A stretch of DNA of 5,032 bases. Origin: an uncultured Collinsella sp. GTDB taxonomy: Bacteria > Actinomycetota > Coriobacteriia > Coriobacteriales > Coriobacteriaceae. The translations under genes and the position numbers were made by a program. This document shows positions 1 through 4,672 of this stretch, piece by piece; positions within the stretch are counted from its first letter, which is position 1, and each line of letters opens with the position of its first letter. The notes beneath the pieces were generated by a model. The model did no database searches. It was not told where the DNA came from and saw only the letters and a list, made by a program, of their open reading frames with translations. The DNA lies in assembly GCA_902482185.1 (NCBI GenBank), contig CABSZR010000124.1, positions 1 to 5,032 on the forward strand. Direction: 5' to 3'.

Positions 1-227
1 CCCCACACCTCAATGCCGCACAGCGTGATGTCCGCATCGGGCGCATGCGACTCCGTCACGGAGTTTTGCCCGGCAATCGTCAGCACCAGGTCGCCTTCGG
101 CACCGATGGCTTCGCCCGCGTAGCCGTCAAGCTCCAGATGGCCGATATCGGTCCAGGCCCAACCGGGACCCGACGCGCCCGGCTCGCAGTACTTCGCGCC
201 CGCGATGAACAGGCATCGCAAGCCCAT
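1..227 (-). pseudogene. Fragment of a repeat-type surface protein, running off the left edge
   Basis: An open minus-strand frame of 75 codons runs from an ATG at 227-225 to the window edge. It is bounded upstream by an in-frame TGA at 260-258. Residues 20-60 contain GWAW, a short beta strand ending LELDGY, then GEAIGAEGDLVLTIAGQNSVTE. This resembles the GW-W / L-LDGY-G-AI-A-GDL-I---G-N-VT unit that I recognise from secreted, repeat-rich surface proteins of Coriobacteriia and Firmicutes (carbohydrate-binding or beta-helix type). No signal peptide precedes it and no Shine-Dalgarno sequence lies before the ATG, so I read it as a 5'-truncated remnant rather than a true gene start. The rest lies outside the window. 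Resemblance is by eye only; the exact family is uncertain. Confidence 0.45.
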
Positions 228-458
228 GAAGAGTTTGGAGGTATCGACCCTTGGCCATCAAGGCACGCCTTCCAACAAGTCTCTTTAATCGTCGTTTAAT
301 ACCATCAAGTTTCCCGCGGTCACGCTGCCAGAGAGTGGTACGGAAACTTCACTTGTCCATGACGTCCCGGATTCTCGCAGACATGTACGCTGCCAAGCGC
401 GAGGGCGACACGCTCTTCTGCAGCCTGGTCAGTGGCACCTACGTCCGCAACGACTACA

Positions 459-474
459 ACGAGGTCAACCTCGT
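459..474. repeat. Short inverted repeat inside the integrase remnant
   Basis: ACGAGGT at 459-465 and ACCTCGT at 468-474 are perfect reverse complements separated by two bases. The repeat lies six bases left of a longer inverted repeat, within the segment of the integrase remnant that seems to be inserted. Confidence 0.6.
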
Positions 475-479
475 GTACA

Positions 480-516
480 AGACGGCTCCATGGCGGTCAC
501 CGCCATGGAGCCGTCT
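480..516. repeat. Perfect 17-bp inverted repeat with 3-nt spacer
   Basis: AGACGGCTCCATGGCGG at 480-496 is the exact reverse complement of 500-516, with spacer TCA at 497-499. On either strand this would fold into a very stable hairpin. No T-run follows, so it is not a normal terminator. It lies within the integrase reading frame, where it is translated as KTAPWRSPPWSRL. That segment does not fit the expected recombinase sequence, which suggests an inserted or locally duplicated piece. Confidence 0.85.
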
Positions 517-871
517 GAGCCCCGACATGCTGAAGAAGTGGTGACGGCGCGACCGAGCGGGCCTGGACGCCGAAGGCTACTGCTTCCACGAGCTTCTCGA
601 TTCCTACCTTACCGCGCTCGCTTGGGTGGGAGCGCATCCCAAGGCCACGCAGGTTCTCGCGGGACATGCCACCTGCGCCGTCGCCATGAATATCTACACT
701 CACGTGAACATGGACTACAAACGCGAGGTCGCCGAGGCGCTGGTGAGGGCGATTGCCGCCGCGCAGCCGGAGCCTGAGCCGGCAAAGGCACGCGAGAGAG
801 CCCCAAAACGCAACGCGCCCGAGCAGCGAATCGAATTGCTGCACGGGTCCTGTAGTCGTTCGCCACCTTAA

Positions 872-962
872 GGCGGACTAATCAATGCTTGATTCTTTGA
901 TAGCATGTCGTTTTACCACAGACGGCAAAATCAGGCCTAAACGATTAATTACAGCCCCTGAC
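872..962. other. Intergenic stretch between integrase remnant and terminator
   Basis: No gene is visible here. It holds a perfect 6-bp inverted repeat (AATCAA 880-885, TTGATT 889-894, spacer TGC) and an imperfect 7-bp pair (911-917 with 924-930, one mismatch). A near-palindrome, CCACCTTAAGGCGG, spans the integrase stop codon just before it. None has the form of a clear terminator or known operator. Confidence 0.4.
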
Positions 963-995
963 AAAAAGAGCGGGGATGGTTACCCACCTCCGCTC
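963..995 (-). terminator. Rho-independent terminator for the flippase/glycosyltransferase operon
   Basis: On the minus strand a GC-rich hairpin is followed by TTTTT. The outer stem pairs 990-995 with 968-973 (GAGCGG/CCGCTC). It continues through GG/CC and TGG/CCA with single-base bulges to a four-base loop at 980-983, and the U-run corresponds to the A-run at 963-967. It lies 128 bases beyond the flippase stop in the direction of transcription, so it is the natural end of that transcript. A plus-strand role is unlikely because no T-run follows on that side. Confidence 0.75.
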
Positions 996-1122
996 CGTTG
1001 ATTGCTCAAGATTCGAAATAGCTTACGTCCTCTTCTCCGCAAATGGCCACAGGAGAAATGGTACCTTGCATATTCCCTCTAGGCATATTCCACGACCCGA
1101 ACTGAAAACAAAGACTAGCGTC

Positions 1123-2694
1123 TCATTTCGCAAATCCTCGCAGCCCTGGTACCTTGGCCGCAAATCCTCGCACGATGCCCCGTTCGTAGCCGTTGAGGCC
1201 CCACTTGCCAACGAAGAACGCAAGCGAGAAGAGGTACACCACGCCCCCAAGCAAGAAAAGCCAAACGCTGCCGTGACCCATTGGAAAAAGCCAGTACGCC
1301 GCTCCAGAAACCGCTGTGGCAGCAGCCCATGGAAACGCCAATGCAGCGATTTCGCGCCAAAACATGGCGATGTCCAGCCCGGCGCGCTTTGCGTAATACC
1401 AATTCATGACCAACCCATTGCCTACAAACATACACACGCCGCTGCAAACCGCTACGGCAACGATGCCGAACCTCGGCGCGAGCAGGATAGATCCGGCGAT
1501 GTTCACCACAGAGAGGGCAAGATATATGATGCCCCTGAAATAATACTTGTTCTCGACCTGCAGAATCGTTAACCCAAGGTTCTGAGTAAGGTCAACGGTG
1601 AGGGGCAGCATGACGGCAAGGGCAATCCAAAAAGCCTCCCCGTATGCATCACCCGCCCAAAGCACGATGAAGTCAGGACCAAGCACGATGAAGCCGCCGA
1701 GGATGATCGAACACATCAGGAACGTGATACGTCCGACCTTTGCGAAAAGAACCGAGATGGCTGCATTGTCGCGGTCACGGTGGTAGAGCTCCGAGACACG
1801 CTGGAAGAAAACGCCGGACACGGCATTGCCGGCCTGCAGGTAGGCTGTGTAAACCTGCGCACCTACGGCGTAGATAGCAACCGGGGCAGAACCATAGAAA
1901 TATGCCACGATGAGTTTGCCCGAAGACCAGAAGACCTGGTCGGCAACCGTTACCATGACAATGGCAACAGAGAAGCCCAAAAGCCTCCGCACCAGCTGCC
2001 CATCCCAACCGTGGTACCTGTAACTCACATGGAGGAATCCCTGCGCGAACACGCGCTGCATGGTCGCGCAAAGAATGTTCATGGTAAGGATGACGGTGGT
2101 GATGACGAGCGCATTTGGAAATGCCTGACCGAGAACGAGAATCAGCACAGGCTGCACGATCAAGGTCAAAAGTTGCGAACCCTTGAGGAAGACGAAGCGT
2201 TCGTTGGAGTTGATGGCGGCAATATTGATGGTGTTGTTGAAGGTAACGACCGTGTTTGCCGCGAGGACGCAAAGCATTACGCAGCACTCATTCACCTGTT
2301 CAGGAGTGAAGGACCCGGCATATACGGCTCTGAAGACCGGGATTATCGCCGCGACCACAAGCACGGCCAGGACAGAAAGCCCCCAGTAAAGTCGTTTGGC
2401 AATGGCAAGCGTATTTTCCATCATACGTTTGTCGCCATCGGCCTTATACATGCTGTAGTAGCGTCCAACACCTGCCGAAAGGACGCTATTGATGGACACC
2501 ACGTAAGCCATGATGGGACCAACGGTCTGGTAGAGACCGTATTCGTCCTGTCCGATGGTGGATAGCAGGAGCGGGATGTAGAGAAAGTTAACGACGATTT
2601 GCGTGAGCGTGTAAGCATACGAAATGACAATACCCTGCTTACGCCGCATCGCTGGGCTCGCATTGGAAATACCCGAGAATATACTCCTAGACAT
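1123..2694 (-). CDS. Wzx-type polysaccharide flippase (MOP superfamily)
   Basis: This 523-residue polytopic membrane protein has the length and layout of the polysaccharide-synthase/Wzx branch of the MOP flippase superfamily, which moves undecaprenyl-linked glycans from the inner to the outer membrane leaflet. Hydrophobic spans are spread from about residue 22 to 497, roughly 12-14 segments. Examples are 22-45, 103-122, 171-190, 240-255, 321-340, 385-405, 410-430 and 476-497. The N-terminal KQGIVISYAYTLTQIVVNFL followed by PLLLSTIGQDEYGLYQ is typical of the family. I place the start at ATG 2694-2692 because GAGGGG (2703-2708) lies eight bases upstream; a GTG at 2703 would overlap that ribosome binding site. 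The start overlaps the glycosyltransferase stop by eight bases, suggesting coupled translation. The C-terminus ends in a duplicated RGFA unit. The exact glycan (capsule, exopolysaccharide or wall polymer) cannot be told. Confidence 0.9.
   Translation of the reverse strand: MSRSIFSGISNASPAMRRKQGIVISYAYTLTQIVVNFLYIPLLLSTIGQDEYGLYQTVGPIMAYVVSINSVLSAGVGRYYSMYKADGDKRMMENTLAIAKRLYWGLSVLAVLVVAAIIPVFRAVYAGSFTPEQVNECCVMLCVLAANTVVTFNNTINIAAINSNERFVFLKGSQLLTLIVQPVLILVLGQAFPNALVITTVILTMNILCATMQRVFAQGFLHVSYRYHGWDGQLVRRLLGFSVAIVMVTVADQVFWSSGKLIVAYFYGSAPVAIYAVGAQVYTAYLQAGNAVSGVFFQRVSELYHRDRDNAAISVLFAKVGRITFLMCSIILGGFIVLGPDFIVLWAGDAYGEAFWIALAVMLPLTVDLTQNLGLTILQVENKYYFRGIIYLALSVVNIAGSILLAPRFGIVAVAVCSGVCMFVGNGLVMNWYYAKRAGLDIAMFWREIAALAFPWAAATAVSGAAYWLFPMGHGSVWLFLLGGVVYLFSLAFFVGKWGLNGYERGIVRGFAAKVPGLRGFAK
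1129..1172. repeat. 14-bp direct repeat at the flippase C-terminus
   Basis: CGCAAATCCTCGCA occurs at 1129-1142 and again at 1159-1172, exactly 30 bases apart. In the flippase frame this is a ten-residue period, giving VRGFAAKVPG then LRGFAK at the extreme C-terminus. A short tandem duplication or slippage event would explain it. Confidence 0.8.
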
Positions 2695-3721
2695 GGAAAA
2701 CACCCCTCATTACGCCCTTTCTTACCAAACGCTTCAATACGCTCTTAGCTTTGTAGAGAACAACGTAGGCACGCCAGTAACCCATGGTGACAAGGCGGAA
2801 TTCCATTCCGTAACGGCTCGCAAACTCACCCATGTACGGGTTATCCCGCCATGCTGGAAAGTTCCCGTCCATCCATCTAAAGAACTCGGGCCTATACGTA
2901 TCGGAATTCTCACAGACCTTAGCGGAACGTACTCCTCCCCAGAACAGAACATGGAGGATGCAGAGCGCTTCTAGCTCATCGGCGTAGCGTTTGCGCTTAT
3001 CAGGTGCTATCTGGGCCAGCATGCCATCGGCCGATTTGATGATGTCGAGCACCCTCTCCTCAGGCACTTCATTTAGCGTACTTGTAGGCCGTTGTACATA
3101 GAGGTATGGCGTCGCACCAATGGAAGATACCTCGCCTATTGCAAGTAGAAGGGCGACAGCCGAAGCCATATCCTCGCCGATTCGTGGCCCCTCGACGAGG
3201 CGTATGCCCGACTCGATAAAGCTCTTCCGGCAATTGTATTGCCGGAAGAGTGAGACACTTTCCAGTATATTACCGGCAATTGACTCACTCTTCAGGCACC
3301 CGCCCCGCCAGAGACAGCAATGTGATAGCAGTGAGCCATCAGGCGCCACAATGTCGTAATTGAAGCAAAGAATCTTAGGACGCAAGTCCAGGGCAGCCTC
3401 GACAACACGGGCAAGCTCGCTCGGAACAAGCCGGTCATCCGAGTCCACGAAAAAAAGATACTCGCCCGTCGCAAGTTCAGCACCAAGAGCCCGAGCGGAA
3501 TTCTGTCCACCATTAACTTTGCGATGGAGGCTTGCTCGGATATCGTATTCTGCAAGAATATCAGAGAGCCTTGCACCGTAAGAGGGGTCCGATCCGTCGT
3601 CGACGACAATGGTCTCCAGGGAGATACCGGTGCGAACGCATGCCTCGATGGAGGCGAAACAAGAGCGCAGGTAATCCTCCTCGGTGTTGTAGACGGGGAT
3701 AACTATAGAGAGATCAGGCAT
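2687..3721 (-). CDS. Family 2 glycosyltransferase (GT-A fold)
   Basis: This 344-residue protein is a GT2-family glycosyltransferase that transfers a sugar from a nucleotide-sugar donor, probably onto a lipid-linked glycan at the cytoplasmic membrane face. Visible motifs are IVIPVYN at residues 6-12, VVDDGS at 39-44, NGGQNSARALG at 70-80, the metal-binding DSDD at 93-96 (the DxD site) and GEDM at 182-185, whose acidic residues are the likely catalytic region. The C-terminal third (about 220-344) is less conserved and ends in a basic KSVLKRLVRKG segment that may sit at the membrane. The ATG at 3721-3719 is the only plausible start, since an in-frame TAG lies 18 bases upstream. The ribosome binding site is weak (GGCGG, six bases upstream). 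It is first in a two-gene unit with the flippase. Donor and acceptor cannot be predicted. Confidence 0.92.
   Translation of the reverse strand: MPDLSIVIPVYNTEEDYLRSCFASIEACVRTGISLETIVVDDGSDPSYGARLSDILAEYDIRASLHRKVNGGQNSARALGAELATGEYLFFVDSDDRLVPSELARVVEAALDLRPKILCFNYDIVAPDGSLLSHCCLWRGGCLKSESIAGNILESVSLFRQYNCRKSFIESGIRLVEGPRIGEDMASAVALLLAIGEVSSIGATPYLYVQRPTSTLNEVPEERVLDIIKSADGMLAQIAPDKRKRYADELEALCILHVLFWGGVRSAKVCENSDTYRPEFFRWMDGNFPAWRDNPYMGEFASRYGMEFRLVTMGYWRAYVVLYKAKSVLKRLVRKGVMRGVFHV
2703..2708 (-). promoter_or_regulatory. Ribosome binding site of the flippase gene
   Basis: GAGGGG on the minus strand lies eight bases before the ATG at 2694 and within the last codons of the glycosyltransferase gene. 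It decides the flippase start against the upstream GTG at 2703. Confidence 0.7.
3222..3293. repeat. Compound inverted repeat inside the glycosyltransferase gene
   Basis: CTCTTCCGGCAAT at 3222-3234 is the exact reverse complement of 3238-3250, with a three-base spacer TGT. The right arm extends into GAAGAGTGAG (3245-3254), which is repeated in inverted form as CTCACTCTTC at 3284-3293. In addition, CCGGCAATTG occurs directly at 3227-3236 and 3273-3282. The 72 bases thus contain three related copies able to form alternative hairpins. The glycosyltransferase frame stays open through it; the inner hairpin covers residues 158-167. It is the second long hairpin with a three-base spacer in this window, but its arm sequence is unrelated to the one at 480-516. 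Confidence 0.8.
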
Positions 3722-4065
3722 ATCAAACCGCCAATCATTCTAAGGTCCGCTAATCCAGCTCGGCGGGTACATCGCCGAGTGTCTTACGGTTCGAACAGAA
3801 GTATCGAACCTCGGCAAGGGTTCACCACCTAAGGGCTCGTTTCGCCACGGAAAGCCACCCATGTACGCCCATGTTCAATGGTTTAGGCTCCAATGACGGA
3901 AATTAAAGTAAAGAGGGTATTTATCCACGCGTTGCGTCCTTCATGGCCCATGAACTGAGCTGATACGACCCGCAACCGGCATCTTGCATCCTCCCCCACC
4001 GCCTCTCGCAAAGGCTGGCATGCAGCCGGCTCGCAAAAGATACACTTTTTAATACACAACAAGTT
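3722..4065. other. Divergent intergenic region between glycosyltransferase and the Abi-associated RNA
   Basis: I see no convincing gene in this stretch. It holds two hairpins upstream of the glycosyltransferase: CTCGGCG 3759-3765 with CGCCGAG 3773-3779, and GGTTCGA 3788-3794 with TCGAACC 3804-3810. Neither is followed by a T-run on either strand. The glycosyltransferase promoter should lie here reading leftward, but I found only a possible -10 (TAGAAT, 3742-3737) with no matching -35. A pair of imperfect arms at 3976-3990 and 4019-4030 (CCGGC and TGCAT blocks) could form a weak hairpin. Confidence 0.4.
3759..3810. repeat. Two tandem hairpins in the glycosyltransferase leader
   Basis: Two perfect 7-bp inverted repeats sit close together upstream of the glycosyltransferase start: CTCGGCG/CGCCGAG with a seven-base loop (3759-3779) and GGTTCGA/TCGAACC with a nine-base loop (3788-3810). 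They would lie in the 5' leader of the operon mRNA if transcription starts farther upstream. They could equally be operator-like palindromes; no regulator is visible nearby. Confidence 0.5.
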
Positions 4066-4095
4066 TTGAAGTTTACAACCGAAACCGAATATAAC
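4066..4095 (+). promoter_or_regulatory. Sigma-70-type promoter for the Abi-associated RNA and gene
   Basis: A -35 element TTGAAG (4066-4071) and a -10 element TATAAC (4090-4095) are separated by 18 bases in an AT-rich patch. Transcription would begin near 4101-4104. This is the best promoter in the window and points toward the structured RNA region and the abi remnant. Confidence 0.6.
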
Positions 4096-4101
4096 GTCTG
4101 C

Positions 4102-4224
4102 TTTTCATAATCTTCATACGCCGGAAGACTTGAATAACAGTAGCCAAAGCCGAGGAGACGTGTTACGGCGCAGACAGTAAACCCGCCCGGTCTCTGCTTA
4201 GCATGCACACTGGCGGGTCTTTTT
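4102..4224 (+). ncRNA. Putative AbiF-type structured RNA upstream of the abi remnant
   Basis: About 120 bases between a good promoter and an intrinsic terminator have no reading frame of note but have dense complementarity. GCCG 4149-4152 can pair with CGGC 4166-4169, GTGT 4160-4163 with ACAC 4207-4210, GCAGA 4170-4174 with TCTGC 4193-4197, and ACCCGCC 4181-4187 with GGCGGGT 4212-4218. The last stem crosses the two before it, so a pseudoknot is possible. Not all pairs can coexist: GCCG/CGGC and a competing TAACA 4135-4139/TGTTA 4161-4165 pairing cross each other. An AbiF RNA motif lying just upstream of Abi_2-domain genes is known from comparative genomics; the position here matches. The 5' end is inferred from the promoter. 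Identity with the known motif rests on context and pairing, not on a model match. Confidence 0.5.
4181..4224 (+). terminator. Intrinsic terminator between the RNA and the abi remnant
   Basis: ACCCGCC (4181-4187) pairs with GGCGGGT (4212-4218), and CTTTTT follows directly (4219-4224). The loop of 24 bases is long for a plain terminator and contains bases that can pair upstream. The hairpin may therefore serve both as the 3' end of the RNA and as an attenuator that limits read-through into the abi gene 21 bases downstream. Confidence 0.6.
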
Positions 4225-4235
4225 CTGCAAGTTCT

Positions 4236-4240
4236 AGGAG
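4236..4240 (+). promoter_or_regulatory. Ribosome binding site of the abi gene
   Basis: AGGAG lies five bases before the ATG at 4246-4248, and the following protein begins with a sequence typical of the family's N-terminus. This fixes the start. Confidence 0.7.
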
Positions 4241-4245
4241 CCGAG

Positions 4246-4582
4246 ATGAAGTACGGGAGGGCATTTCTCACCTACAATGAGCAGGCGGACCCGCTGATCT
4301 CGCGCAGCCTCATGGTAGATCGAGAAGAACTCTTCGGCAAACTCATGTGTGTGGGATACTACCGCTTCAGCGGCCACCTCTACGCCTACAGGCAGCCCGA
4401 CGACACATACCGCGTGGGCACGACCCCGGACAAGGCGTGGGACCGACTGGCAAGAGCTCCACGAGGTCAGCAAACACAAGATGTTCAGCACGCTCACCGT
4501 GCTCAGCAACACGCTCGAGATCATCGCACCGGGCACCTCACGGAAGTTGCGCCTACGCGGTCTCATGGAAGAGAGCCATTAG
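4246..4582 (+). pseudogene. Abi_2/AbiF-family protein with a large internal deletion and frameshift
   Basis: The first 66 residues read MKYGRAFLTYNEQADPLISR, then a KL--VGYYRFSGHLYAYRQPDD segment and GTTPDKAWD. This is the usual N-terminus of the Abi_2 family (AbiF/AbiD), HEPN-type abortive-infection proteins of about 300 residues. At about 4441-4447 homology jumps to another frame. From GAC at 4445 it reads DWQELHEVSKHKMFSTLTVL and then LEIIAPGTSRKLRLRGLMEESH, stopping at TAG 4580-4582. That is the family's C-terminal part. Roughly 180 residues are missing between the two ends, including the central region that carries the HEPN R-x4-6-H RNase motif, and the joint is out of frame. The original frame stays open by chance to 4941 but encodes nothing recognisable after residue 67. 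The gene cannot make an active protein, although its promoter and ribosome binding site look intact. Confidence 0.82.
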
Positions 4583-4672
4583 AACGAAGGGCAGCAGAAC
4601 TAGACAAAGGAACACGACCAGCAGCGTTGCCACGCCCCATGTCAGCTCTTGTTGCAGCCGCTCACGCGTCAT
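4553..4672 (-). CDS. Small single-span membrane protein (39 residues)
   Basis: A 39-residue frame starts at ATG 4672-4670, overlapping the stop of the CW_7-domain frame as ATGA, and ends at TAG 4555-4553. It begins with a polar MTRERLQQEL, has one hydrophobic span from about residue 12 to 34 (WGVATLLVVFLCLVLLPFVL and onward), and ends FHETA. The overlapping start, positive N-terminus and continuous hydrophobic segment support a real small membrane protein translated by coupling with the gene before it. No separate Shine-Dalgarno sequence is visible. A small membrane protein next to a lysin suggests a holin-like or lysin-partner role, but that is only inference from position. Its last 30 bases are antisense to the 3' end of the abi remnant. 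Confidence 0.5.
   Translation of the reverse strand: MTRERLQQELTWGVATLLVVFLCLVLLPFVLMALFHETA

Larger units (their letters stand above)
332..871 (+). pseudogene. Tyrosine recombinase (phage-type integrase) C-terminal remnant, inactivated
   Basis: One plus-strand frame carries the C-terminal catalytic half of a phage-integrase-family tyrosine recombinase, which cuts and rejoins DNA through a tyrosine. In order it shows VVRKLHLS, FCSLVSGTYVR, PDMLKKW, GLDAEGYCFHELLDSY, VLAGH (His codon 665-667) and MNIYTHV, whose Tyr at 695-697 is the expected nucleophile. Three lesions mark it as dead: an in-frame TGA at 542-544 where I expect Trp, the HxLRH box changed to HELLDSY so that the catalytic Arg (codon 596-598) is Leu and the following His is Asp, and no N-terminal half or start. 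About 24 codons between GTYVR and PDMLKKW look extra and contain two inverted repeats. The frame ends at TAA 869-871 after a Pro/Glu/Lys-rich tail. Assignment to the family is fairly firm; which element it served cannot be told. Confidence 0.75.

Noticed and set aside
459..516. Possible CRISPR-like or tandem repeat structure
   Set aside because: The repeats are palindromes of different sequence with no regularly spaced direct repeats or unique spacers, and no cas genes are present.
976..1572. Plus-strand frame of 198 codons across the operon 3' end
   Set aside because: It begins inside the terminator hairpin, runs antisense to the flippase, and contains no recognisable motif.
1780..2565. Long plus-strand reading frame of 261 codons inside the flippase gene
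   Set aside because: It is antisense to a clearly recognisable membrane protein and has a polar, low-complexity composition typical of a shadow frame.
3788..3810. GGTTCGA...TCGAACC hairpin resembling a tRNA T-arm
   Set aside because: No acceptor stem, anticodon arm or CCA end could be placed around it on either strand, so it is not a tRNA or an obvious tRNA-derived attachment site.
3921..3929. Single DnaA-box-like sequence TTATCCACG
   Set aside because: One near-match without a cluster, an AT-rich unwinding region or replication genes is expected by chance.
3921..4271. Minus-strand frame of 116 codons over the divergent intergenic region
   Set aside because: It is antisense to the structured RNA, promoter and abi start and has no recognisable domain. 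Its 3' end does contain a GA-rich stretch before short ATG frames (about 13-22 residues), but nothing supports translation.
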